Positions 1 through 12,400 of a stretch of 64,000 nt of DNA are shown here, one piece after another; the stretch's first letter is position 1, and the number at the start of each line of letters is the position of its first letter. The translations under genes and the position numbers were made by a program. Source of the stretch: Paralvinella palmiformis (lineage: Eukaryota; Annelida; Polychaeta; Terebellida; Alvinellidae); contig JAODUP010000034.1 of the NCBI GenBank assembly GCA_025642065.1, positions 820,501-884,500 on the forward strand, in the 5' to 3' direction. The notes under the pieces are model-generated. The model saw only the letters and a program-made list of their open reading frames with translations. It was not told the origin of the DNA and searched no databases.

Positions 1-1264
1 ACTAACCGAGAAAACTAAATTAGTTCTTCACTTATAATTACTTTTAAGTAGGATAATCTATCATGTGTACTGCAGGCCAAATACATTTGACCACAAGTAT
101 TATTACCAGTTTTTTTATAATGTTTTTGGTGAATTAGAGGCATATGTTTAAGCCAATGCCATCAAGAAATGCTTCCCTGTTTACTAAATTGAGCCAAATA
201 GAGTCCCGTCTACTTTCTTTGCCAGACTTGGTTAATCGTTAAAATAGCTTTACAGTAAACACTTTTTTCTGAAATTCCTCGTAGCCTCCCCCATCATGTA
301 GGTAAACCTACGCAGATGTTTGTGTGCGTGTGTGTGTGTGTGGGGGGGGGGTTGTATGTACGTGTATGGGATCATGTATAAACTTAGTTTAATCACTGAC
401 ACACTTCTAGCGTTCGGCATACAATCGCTATCAAGTTTTGGTGACTTGCCAAATCTGAGTTCTCAGTAGCTCCCACAACTGTACTAAAAGTAAGCCAGTA
501 GAAAGAGCTCAACTCAAATAAATCACTCATGGCTTGGCGAGTATATCCGCTATCTGCGTCTGGCTTGTAATAATAATATAAATCGATGCTGTAAATTAAA
601 ACCTCGTTGTTATATTAGGCTTATTGATAACTTTAAAAAAAATTATTTGATGTACTAGGATAGACATTTTGTGGTAGGAAAATTAGCTGATATTTATTTA
701 TGGCGGCATCATTTTTACATTTAGGAATTATTCATTTAAAAACAGATTTATTTTTTCCCAACATTTTGTCTACCGTATGATTACCATACAAAAAATAACC
801 CCCTAGCTTCTGTATGATACGGTTATATAGAGTATTCAGTTAATCCTTCTATTTGGTTAAACACTGGCTTCGATATTATGCTTTAATTGAAATCAGCGTC
901 GTGCTACGTTTTTTGAATGCTCTAATGCAGTTACTTGTAAAAAAAACCTCTTTAATACAGACTTCCCCAGTCCAACATTTTACCTTCTGACACACAATTA
1001 TAGCTAAATAATTACCTGTTAATCTATCATTTTGGTGATTTCCATAATTCGCCATCGGAAACTTATTAACAAATTGTCGATATTTTGACACAATCTCCCA
1101 ATGTGTGTATCTGATCTAAACTAAAGTATCTCACCACGAAACAGGCACATAATTGACATATAGCCAAAAAGAATTAATCGCTATTAACACAATTTCGCAC
1201 CAGTAACATGTAGTTTATGACATACAGGGGGGTTACGCAGAGTAATTGAAAATGAATCTCCCAG

Positions 1265-1267
<3 letters not shown>

Positions 1268-1295
<28 letters not shown>
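1268..1295. repeat. (TA)n microsatellite
   Basis: Uninterrupted TA dinucleotide run of about 28 bp. It lies in a stretch (1-1420) in which I see no gene. Confidence 0.9.
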
Positions 1296-1303
<8 letters not shown>

Positions 1304-1423
1304 TAGTGATAGAACACGTGTATTTGTTTTTAGTTGTCATGACCAGTTGTGATTTGATAGAATTTAAACAAACAAATTATATTTTAATCATGAATAACTC
1401 GTCGAAATATTATATTTAGTAGT

Positions 1424-1738
1424 CACTGGGATAGCCCAGTTAGTTAGAGCGTAGGACTCGTTGGCCAAGGGTCGCTGGTTCGAGTCTCCGGGGTAGCAAT
1501 GCTGTCATGTGGCAACTGGTTTGGTCGTCCGTAAAAATGAGAACGTGACGGATATATGTGTTTGAGTAACGCTTTGCGCCTATAAGGGAAGCATACGTTT
1601 TATGCTCCCTTGGGAATCGAGATGTGTGCTGGATTGAAACAGGTCTGAATCAGGTATAATAATACTATAAATTGCATTAAAGCAGGTATCTAGCTGGATA
1701 GGGCGCTATATAAATGTCAGCTATTATTATTATTATAC
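1424..1738 (+). mobile_element. tRNA-derived SINE (family D)
   Basis: The head reads like a tRNA: an A-box-like stretch (TAGCCCAGTTAGTTAGAGCG) followed about 40 bp later by a B box (GGTTCGAGTCTCC). A non-tRNA body of about 200 bp follows, ending in GGGCGCTATATAAATG and an (ATT)n tail, the usual 3' end of many animal SINEs. The acceptor-stem ends do not pair, so this is not a functional tRNA gene. Only one copy of this family was noticed in the window. Confidence 0.8.
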
Positions 1739-2589
1739 CAATAACGCACCAACCTTGTGGAAATTTTTAAAAAATTGAATTTTTTCTAACTCTCACCACA
1801 AAAAGTACATTACTCAGTGGGCCCGACTTGGAATTCAGAATTTACAAAAGACATTGTTTTTTTTCCTAATTCGACTGCGAACTTCTGATATAAATATATT
1901 TTTAAATACATCACCTTTATCTATTTGTAGAGTTCGAAGTTTAAAACAATGTAATATAACTATGTGCAGTAAAAAATTGACGTATCTGTGAAAAGTTCAG
2001 AAGTATGAAAGAAACTGAAATACACGGAGAAGCTGTAACATTGTATAATCATAATTTGGACATGTATATGACATATAATAACTGTTATTTGTGTCACACA
2101 CAAAATCATCAGTAGTAATGAAGATTTTGCTTTCATACATGAATTTGTAGTAGTTTTTTTTATAATTACCTTGTAAAAGTAATGATGTATTAGTTAATAG
2201 GATTAATATACCCTAAATGTTGGCTCTTCTGTGAACAGGGAGTAAACAAACTGTTATACCAATTTTAAAATTGGAAAAATCATGTATATATCCTCTTGGC
2301 TTTTGGGTGATGTTTTCATTAGGTAGTATTAGTTGAGTTTTCATATATCTTTAGCTCACATAAGAAATACCGATTAGATTGATTTGCTTTATATATGAAA
2401 CGACAGGTCCAACGCAATATATATATATACTTCCGTCTTCTCCCCTTCTCTGCCGCCACACTACGGTGTACTGTCCCTGAAGTGGGTGGCACACCAAAGT
2501 TGAGTTTTCTTTCGCTTCATGATTTATGATCATGAAACAGGGATATCACAGGAAAGTGCAAGTACTTAGTTATTTCCATTGTGTTCCCT

Positions 2590-2893
2590 TTTATTGAGTG
2601 GTTGTTCACAGCTTCTCCCCCACCTATCATAGGGGAACAGTACGGAAAGATGTAGCCAAAATACCCCGACGGTGGTCACTGCCAGAGTCTATTGCGTCAT
2701 CAGGGAGTCTTTAATGTCCCCCTTTTTAATCAATTCAGTGGAGACGGCAGCACCATTTAACTAAGGTTAGCCACCCACAATCTTGTGAGCCGAGAAATTA
2801 ATGCCTGGAAAAGTTTCGACCTCTTGATGGGATCGAACCTGTGGCTCTTGGCATCAAGTACAATGTGCTTAAACGCTAGACCACCGGAGCTCA
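2590..2893 (-). mobile_element. tRNA-derived SINE (family B), long copy
   Basis: Read on the minus strand it begins with an A-box-like GGTGGTCTAGCG and a B box GGTTCGATCCC. A body follows with TTAATTTCTCGGCTCACAA and AAATGGTGCTGCCGTCTCCA, then a C-rich tail. The body recurs on the plus strand at 16265-16520 and in part at 3185-3340, which defines a family. Confidence 0.8.
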
Positions 2894-3184
2894 CTTAGAA
2901 ATGTCTATAATCCTGTTTAACTGTATAAGTCAGTGATACCGACAGGAAACTGATGAATGGCCATGCAGCGCCTTGTATTAATTAGAAAAATCGCGTTGAC
3001 CTTCAGCTGCGTATCTTCGCCAGCTGTAGTGGCGCGGCGTGGTGAAAGACTAAGGAACTAGTAAGGTTCGGCCTGGACCCAACTGTCTTGTTCCGAGGCT
3101 GATGACACGCCCACGTTCCTTATTCTAATATGGCGAACAACCCGACGCCACTTATCATAACGCTGCAATTGTCAGTTATAGTCT

Positions 3185-3340
3185 TTATTCAGTTTGGGCT
3201 CACAACGTCGTAAGTGGATGACCAAATTAAACGGTGTCGCCATCTCACTATATATTTAAGTGGACGTGGAAGACCTCTTGTTTCGAGGGCGTAAAACGTC
3301 TAATATGTCATCGTGATAATATTTTAATATTTTCTTTCCA
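3185..3340 (+). mobile_element. SINE family B fragment
   Basis: Diverged partial copy of the family-B body: GGGCTCACAACGTCG, then a counterpart of AAATGGTGCTGCCGTCTCC, then a GAAGACCTC-type block shared with the copy at 16265. No tRNA head is visible. Confidence 0.55.
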
Positions 3341-5284
3341 CATAGTGACATACGGTATTTTTCCTCTATGACAGTCGCAGTTTAAGTGCCGAGGGAGGAT
3401 ACAGTGGCAATAGTCTCAGTCACTCATATATAAAGATCACATTGCAGATAGGTGTTTAGACTTTCGTGTGTTATCGACATGTCATAACCATAGACCATTA
3501 TTACAACAAAACAAAAATTATCATTTTAGTCTTTCATAATGTCATCAGATGGCGCTGTAACTAGAAAGGGAGTGTTTGTTGTTTGTCTAAACCTAAGGTC
3601 GAGTTACACACGTCTTTGAATGCAATAAAGAAATTTTACTCATTAACACACTGGTGTAACAGTCCTAATTTAGTTCAGTATTTGGTCCATCAAGTGCAGC
3701 TGTTTTATTGTTGCCATTTCTCAGATCACGGTTTAAATGCAGATTGTGAATGTAGGTCTTCTAAGGTGACAATAGAGTTCTACTAGTTTAAGTCTTGAGC
3801 CGAGGTCAGCTCGTGCGACGAAAAGGTTTGTTTTGATCCGTTCCACCATTGGCATTGCTAGTGAAATAGATAGAAACAGAGAACAGAAGGTATGTTACTT
3901 AAAGTAGTAATATATTTAGCTGATAGATTATTTCGTTAATTTTATAACGGTTTATACTTTATTGCGACCCCGGCCTTGCAAGTTCTACGTGTTCATGTCA
4001 GGGTGGGGAGCAGTCATTTTGTGGGTGTTTATCAAATAACCTACGACTAGATCGTAGCCCCTTTCCTTGTCAGGCTTATGAATGTCATAATATTCGTGTG
4101 AAAGGTATAGACGTTTCCAAGTGTAAACGCGTTAGGTGTCACTGGTCTTATTTTATACGAAACATGTATTTGTCCAAAATACTGTTTTTGCTGTCAAGTG
4201 TCACCTTGCCAGGATATAAATAGATCCATAGGTGACACTAGACTAGAGTCTAGTCTATATCTACTGACTACTAACTTACTGTTTGGACTAGTTCGTCAGC
4301 GTATTTTGTATTCGTACGTGTATTGCCATGTTCCATTAAGTACACAACATGTGTTTTTGTTATAATAACGAGTTGAGCATGAAGGTTGGGATATTTATAA
4401 TTAGTAATCAATTAAAACTCTAGTTAGTGTTAAATAACACAAATTTCATGCTAACACTACAGTCACAGTGCTTTGCAATAAATTCATATTATTTAGCAAA
4501 AATTAGAATTTATAAATATAACTGACATGATCATACAATGCAAATAACTCCAATGGGATTTGGTGTTAATCATTTTTGTTTTGTTACCCTCAAAATTATA
4601 TGTGATACAATACATAATATATAAATTATGAATCCAGGTGAAAAAACCCTCCAGGCAAAACTCCCTCCAGTTAAAACTCTCTGCGATATACAGTCAAATG
4701 GTCAAAACCCCTCTTATATTTAATCTTAGAGTCACTGAAGAGATTAATCTAATTGGGAAGCCTTAAATAATAGAATAATATATTTACTTTGTTCAACCTC
4801 CACAGAGTGGAGAAACACACATATATAATACAATAAAACATACAAACCACATAAAGCGTATATAATATGACAATAGTAGACATATAATATCATTATCAAT
4901 TAAAATGACCTGCTGAAAAGTTTGACCTATATAATGAATTTGATAGTAAATAACAATATAATAAAAGAACCTGATAGTAATTAACAATATGTTTAAATTG
5001 TTTGATCTCAGCTACTGAAGGGATTATTGCAATTGGGGAGCCTTCAGTGAATCATGAAATAATATAATTGAAGAGCCTGATAGTAATTAGTAATATTTAT
5101 AAATTGTATGATCATAGCTACTGATTTGATAAATGTAATCGAGAACCCTCCAGTGTAGCTACTCATATTCCATGATAAATAATTGAGCGGTTCATTGTGA
5201 ACATCAAAAGAAAATACATGTAGCAAATGTCACATGGAGTGCTATAAATATGGTTATGGTCTGGTCTTTTAATCATTCATTCTT
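3341..5284. other. Intergenic, no gene seen
   Basis: AT-rich sequence with only short, shadow-like open frames. A local palindromic run of CTAGACTAGAGTCTAG is visible near 4238-4256. No domain, tRNA or clear repeat was recognised. Confidence 0.6.
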
Positions 5285-5620
5285 ATGACACCCATGGAAG
5301 TTATAGAAAATCACAAGGGCGGTCAAAAGCTTCTGCATGAAGGATATATGTACACGAAGAAGAACACCTGTAAGTCCACATTGAGATGGGAATGCTCCAA
5401 CAGGACTTCCTTTTCCTGCAAGGACGCAGTGACAATGGATATTGAGATCCAGACAGTGATACGCATTGTTCCATACACTCGTGATCCAAATCCCGACCCA
5501 TTCGTAGCTAGTAGGCTGAAAAGTACGATGAAGAACAAAAGTGGTACATCATGGGATACACCAACCCAGATACTCACTTATTTTCCAAAAGGGGGTTTTG
5601 ACTGGATGGGGTTTTTGACT
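5285..5620 (+). pseudogene. FLYWCH-type zinc-finger relic of a MULE-like transposase
   Basis: The first ~110 residues read from 5285 resemble the FLYWCH module plus linker found at the front of many animal Mutator-like transposases. The order is GGQKLLHEGYMYTKK, then RWEC, then FSCKDAVTM, then a DPNPDP...RLKSTMKNK stretch and SWDTPTQIL. The two Cys ligands are present, but the expected His-x-His appears as Tyr-Thr-Arg, so the finger is probably dead. The similarity fades after about residue 105 and no downstream DDE domain was found. It is most likely a decayed transposon fragment. A host FLYWCH gene exon is possible but lacks supporting exons nearby. Confidence 0.6.
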
Positions 5621-6301
5621 AGTTACCATAAATTACACAGTAATTTGTATGCAATACTCACACATGCTCTGTTTTGCTCTTGCAGTTGTCACTTATATCT
5701 TTCATCTTCAACTATGGACATCTTTTCACCCAGTGGTAAATTGTTTTCCACATACACATGCATTCACACATGTATTATTGTATATATGTAAGTTGTAACA
5801 TGGCATATAAAATATGACAAAGCATAAACTTAATGCAACGATTTTACAAAAGTATTATTTATAATTGTAATAAATAAAATGAAAATACTTTTAATAGCTA
5901 TGACTTGTAGAACCAAATCAGACATCATTCAGTGCAGTACAAGATGACAACAACTCGATTTAACATCTTTCTTGGTGTACATTTACGTTTTGTTACATCA
6001 ACACAACTAGCATAGTTAAACAGTGTCTTATAGCAATGTTTCCAATATGCTGAGGATAAACTGTTAAAACAAAGATTTGTTTAAATATTTAAACTACCAG
6101 ATATTGATTCACTCTTTCTGTGTGTGTGTGTCTACAAAGATAGTACTGCAGCTGCAGGCTAACAGGTGTTGTATTTATAAATTGCTGCACTATCCACGCA
6201 AAATACAGTATATTTTAGACATCCAGTGAGCAAACAGCTTTGTCTATTTGTATTTTTAACTGATAATGCTGTTACTGAAGTCAGTCTGTCTAAATTGTAT
6301 T

Positions 6302-6415
6302 GAAGTTTGCGTGTATAATTGTCTGCAGGATGTCGATTTGAAGTTTGTGTGTATAATTGTCTGCAGGATGTCAATTTGATGTTTGTGTGTATAATTGTTT
6401 GCAGGATGTCGATTT
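6302..6415 (+). repeat. 38-bp unit x3 spanning the first coding acceptor and ATG
   Basis: Three head-to-tail 38-bp units start at 6302, 6340 and 6378. Each contains a pyrimidine-rich stretch, a CAG|GATG junction and ATGTC(G/A)ATTT. The first two ATGs (6330, 6368) hit TGA at the fourth codon. In the third (6406) that codon is TCA, so the sulfurtransferase frame continues. Confidence 0.9.
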
Positions 6416-9400
6416 CAAGAGTAGCTGGCCTTGTGACTTCATCATGGCTTCATAAACAGCTGGCTAGTGGACCAAGCAAAATTAAAGTCCTCGATGCCAC
6501 TTGGACTCCAGTAAAAGGAGGAAAAGAGGATTATCTCAGGTGTGTACTGTATTAGTACTATTACTTTTAGGGTGATGATAATGTTTGGTGTTTTACAGCC
6601 ACTTTTGTGCACATGGTAGGCTAAATGGGCCGAGCGACCTCCAAAGGTAATGAAGCGAAGTCAAGGATGAAACAACCTTCAGATATGCCCACACCAGAAT
6701 TTGAACATGGGTGGTAGTGATCTATGGTCCAACAAGCTACCGCTAGACCACGGAGGTGCCCCGTTACTTTTAAGAATATGATAAATCAGTTAACTCATAA
6801 TTAACTGAATGTTTGGGGGGCGGGGGCAGAGTTGATTGCTGATTAATAAACATTTTGAAAACCAGGCTAACTGGCATTGTGCTATAGCACTTGTGTTCAT
6901 TTACATTAAGCTGCTTTGTCATCAGTCCATTTTGCAATTGCATTTTCTGTTCGCTGATAAAAAGTTAGTAGATATTCATCATTTTATTTAGTTGATTTAT
7001 GTACATTATTTGCTTGAATTAAAAAAGGAGAATTATCACTCTGTTTTTTAAATGAATACACTATTTTACTGATGCATATTCATGATATATTTGGATTAAT
7101 TAGAAACGACTACAGGTTTTACCCAGAAGTTTTTTAGGTTCCACTTAGGGCAACATCTTTGTTGTACATTCAATTAAAATTCCAGTTAATGATGAGGCGA
7201 TTGTAATTATGATTCCATTTAAGTGCATATTACAGTTGAGAAGTATAGTTTAGATTAAATTATAGATATGAATGGCTACTGGTCACATTATATTGTGAAG
7301 AATACATGGAGTTTTAATGATTTCAAACACGAAAACAGCAGTGTACCCAAATATTAGTACAAGTACATTTAGAAGTATACTAGTACATTTTTCAGTAACA
7401 ACTGCTCAAGCATGCTAACTCAATTCTGGGGAATATGAAAGCAATAATATATTTAACTCATAAATCATATCATTTAGTTTGTTTTCATTTAAAGGTGTGC
7501 CACATGTTAGATATGTATACAGAAAAAATTAAATTAAATATATTATTTAGGCACACATCACCATGTATAATTATAATTATTATGTCTTCATATATTAGAA
7601 ACCAATATCTAGGCACATTGTCAGCAATCATTTCAGACATTCTTACATCTGATGAGCATCAAACGTTCAAATTTAATGTGATTGAAGTATATTGGAAATC
7701 ATTGTTGTATTAAATGAAACTATGTACTTGTACAAACTAAAAATGATAATGATTACACATCCAGAAAGACAGAAATTGCATAACAGTTCGATCACAATCA
7801 TGTCCACACTCATAATAATAGTGTTTAGTGGAATTAATCACACTTTCCATTGGGGGCACATCAGGTAAAACCAAATGTACGCAGCACATGCCATGAAAAA
7901 ATTACTTTTATGTTTTAAATTAGTTATGCCTAATTAGCAGGGATTTTTATTTAAAACGATAGTAATCAATTTCATTTAATCATATTTATGAGGGAAACAG
8001 GTATAAATATTATTCGAAACAATAGAGTTTATGGTGAAAGTATTTGGAATGTATGAGTACATGTTATGAGTATTTCATATCCTGAGTACACAAGTACAGA
8101 GTACATCTGAATAATTAAAGGTATGTACCTGAGTATAACTAAATGAGTACATTGACTCCATCTCTGGCATATAGATAACATGTAACTAACACTTTGATAT
8201 AAATCGGTTTATGTTAACAGTTGATTGTTTACATTGATCCTTTTTGTCATTGTGGAATATGATCAGTGTCAGTGTACGTTTGTAGATCTGCACATTATTC
8301 TATAGTTCATGTTTTGTATCTAATGTGTCATACCTGAGTCTGACAGTAGCGTGTTCAATTTCAGTAAGCACATCCCTACTGCAAGTTTCTTTGACCTAAA
8401 TCAGTGTGTTGAGCCCAAACCCACATTGGCAAGGAATATACCGAGTCCTGAGTGCTTCCAGGATTATGTGCAAAGTTTGGGAGTCAACAATGATAGCCAT
8501 CTTGTTGTATATGATCGAGGTGCCATGATGAGTGCAGCAAGAACATGGTGGACATTAAGGGCAAGTTGAAATAAAATGACAGTCCATTTGCAACGCCACT
8601 AAACACTTGTATCACATGTGTCCTATGTACTAGTTAAGATAAATAGGTGTAGACATGGGGTCAATTTAATTCCAGAATTGGAATTGATGGGCATTTCCAA
8701 TTTTGGAATTGGAACTGATTATTTAAAACAAAAATGGAATTCAAATTGATAAATTTGGAATTGAAGTTTCCTACAAAAATGTAATCCACAAATTAATTTA
8801 CTATTTAATTTTTTAATTCAGAAATATTTCTTCCATGACAATCCTACTTGGAATATAAATTACTTAGAGTAGGTATTCTAAGTAGGTAGTTGGAGTACCT
8901 ACTCATGGTAAAAAGTAGTAGGTAAAAATTGGAATTGATACATTTGGAATTGATAAATTTGATGTGGAATGGGAATTGATTGAGTGGAATTGGAATTGGA
9001 AAAATGGAATTGACCCCATGTCTGTGCCTAATATCTGTATCCATTATTGAAGTAGTAGCGCTTGACAGTTGATATATGTGGTGTAAGATATTGTGGGTTG
9101 TATCAGATTGCTAATCACTTTATGAAGGTTTTGTAAAATGGAAACATCAACAAATTAATTATATACTAAAGAGACAGTTGGCATCATCCAGCTTAAAGTC
9201 TATCTTACTATTCCTAGTATTCAAGTTTAGTTAAGTTATATTTGTATTTGAAAAAAATGTTCCTTGTGTCACAGTTCTCATATTTTGCTTCATTTTGTGT
9301 GAAATTTTGTGTCACAGTTCTCATATTTTGCTTCATTTTGTGTGAAATTTTGTGTCACAGTTCACATATTTTGCTTCATTTTGTGTGAAATTTTGTGTCA

Positions 9401-12400
9401 CAGTTCTCATATTTTGCTTCATTTTGTGTGAAAATTCCAAACAAAATGTACACTAAGAAAATATTTCATGATTATATTCAGGTATTTTTACTTTGTTGAA
9501 AGTATAATTCATTTACCAATTTACAGGATTAATGAGCCATATGCTTCTTAGGGCTATTCCAGAAATAATTATATGGGGGTGGCAGAAGGCCCTTTTTTAC
9601 CCCCATCACCTACAATTTAATTTCTTTCCTAGAACCACCACCCAAGTTATTATTTTTTTTATTACACCCAACCACCCCTAATTTAAAATTTAGTTTGCAC
9701 TAATATTCCCCATTAAATATGGCATCTGTATATGAAATGCTCCCGTTTTATCAATTAGTCTCATTTTATACACCATGTACAGAGTTAGTTATAATACATT
9801 TGTTTTTCAGATTAATAAACTTTATGCAGGTTTGCTAATGAATATATTTTGTGTGCACGATCTATTAGCCTTCTAGAAGTATGCATCTGTTATAATATTT
9901 ATCCTAGATTGTGTTTTAGTTAGTGATTTGCTGTATGCATACAAACCAAAGTATATGGATATATTATTCCCTGGAGAAATTGTCTATTTCGGCATTGGAC
10001 ATGATAGTGTGTCCCGGATCAATTATGATAGTATGCAGCATCCAAGTGGACTACGTGGCCTCAAAAATAAGGCTAAACGGTCTGACAAGGCAAAGCACTG
10101 TGGTCTTAATGCCATTAGATTGAAACATATCTGGATTTTATCAGTCCATTCCCTGGCCATAACGTCCGACAAATATTTATTGCACACATGTTAGTTATCA
10201 CATTGATATTGACAAAATTAAAACTATGTTTTTTGGTGTTAAACTGTTACATGATCTCTGATGATATTCATCTCTTTGTGATTCTACGTAAAACATACAG
10301 AGTTTTCAATTTCCTGACACCCACCCACCAACATACACAGATCTGCACAAAACTGACCGACAATCACCCATGTATTATTAATAAATAAATATTTTAGTTG
10401 GTATGAAGGCTGTCACCGTGCAGCAATGTGTATTAGTGAGGTTTGAGAAGTTAACATCAATATTAATATTTATTGTATATAACAGGCATTTGGTCACAAT
10501 GATGTATCAGTGTTAGATGGTGGATTCAAGAAATGGTTAGCTAATGACTATGAAACAGCTGAAGGAGAAGTGCAGTCAAAGGTAATAAGACAGGATTAAT
10601 TCTGGTTGAATTTAGATCCTTTTTTAAAGAATTATCCCAGAAACATTGATTTTCACTTTTTTCAGATTTAATAACTATTCTATCATGTCCCATTCTTTAT
10701 TGTACATGGGTATTCAAACATCTTCATGGGAGAGATAATCAGTTTACAGGTTTTAAGGATTTTGAAGATGGTTTGTTAATGATTTTATTTTATTTGTTAG
10801 CTAGCGACATGTCTATTTAACTTAAGTGATCATTGGGAATAAACTTGACTGAACATCACGAGAGCCACTATATCTAAGATAAATACAATAATATGCCTTA
10901 TTTATACCAGGCTTAGAAATTTGAACTTTCTTGGCGGGTCCTTTTATTTTTTAAATATTGTTCTGTAAGCAGGGCCAGATGTTATTTAATATGTAAATAT
11001 TGTAGGAATCGTATCATCTCTCGGTCCAACTTGACTGTACATTGAGATCCAACCAGAGACAGTTGTAATTAGTTTATTTCTAATCTTTCCATGATAGGTC
11101 CAATTCACAACCTTTCTCATGACTTATATACTGTATCTTTCAGATTTTAATTGTATCCTGAAATTTGGAAATGGTTGATATTTTAAATAATGGAAATATT
11201 AACTGCTGGTATTTAAAATTAAAATATTTATTTCGATTTAATTATTTTTGCATTATATTTATTTTCCTGTCTGGCTGGGTATCATGCAAGAAGGTTCTTC
11301 AACAATATTTAATTGAATGGAAGAAGATGGTCTTACAATTTAATGGTTGTCATTCTCTGCTCATTTTGAATTTAAAGAAAACCCAACATAAACTGTACTG
11401 ACTTGCTTGCATCAGCCATGTATTATTATATTTGGTTAAAATTCATAATTATTGTCAGCTAGATGTTTGCCAAAGTGTATAGAATGCCATTAAATTGGTT
11501 AATATGGAGAGTGTGAATTTTGATTGGCATTTGTTAATTTGATAATTGCATTAGCTATACCTTAAGTAGTAAACTATAGGTTATAAAATACTGATGTGAG
11601 CATTTTTGCATTAAAATATACATCCATGAAAACTACTTAAAATTTGTATTTTATATAAGAACTGAAAATATTGGGTGTATTGTTCTAAAGAACTTAAATT
11701 TATGAAAAATAAATAAATTTGGTAGAAATGAACTTTTACTTGCACCTTTTTTTTCTTCATATCATAACATTCCTGTAGCACGGGTGGTTTTTATTTTTTC
11801 TGCATTTCCAAAAGTTATAATGATCTTTAGGAGAGGGTTTCATACCCTGCTGATTTATGTAAGATACCATGGGTTTTCAAAATGTTTTAAGTTGACATTC
11901 TCATCTCTATTACCTAAGTTTATATTGTTTAAATATACATTGATAGTTTCTAAGCATAAACATGGCAACACTAACAAAAGACATTTTCTGGCATAAAAAA
12001 TACTTTTAGTTACAGTCAGATAGTAATAATATGGTTTTTTCTTAGATTAACACTGCACATTGAGAATCACACTAAATATTGCACACTTATGCAGTAATTC
12101 CATGGAAAGCACAGATTTCAAACATTTATTTTATGATAACAGACATATTTTTATTTCTCAAAACAAATGTGTCACAAAATATTGTGGATTTGATGGTGTT
12201 TAATAAAAGGATATGCTGTCAGACGCTGCATAATTTAGTTCTGATTAAGATGCTAATAATAATACTTAATATTTGTTGGAGTATAATTGAAAGTCAGAGG
12301 TGAGCTTCTCCACTCAAGAAGTAAACCATGGCTTAGGGTATGTCTTAAGAATATTGAGGTCTTTTAACTATCAATCACTTTTTGCCATCTTTTTTATACA

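Noticed and set aside
1424..1500. Possible functional tRNA gene
   Set aside because: A and B boxes are present, but the acceptor stem does not pair and a SINE body with a repeat tail follows.
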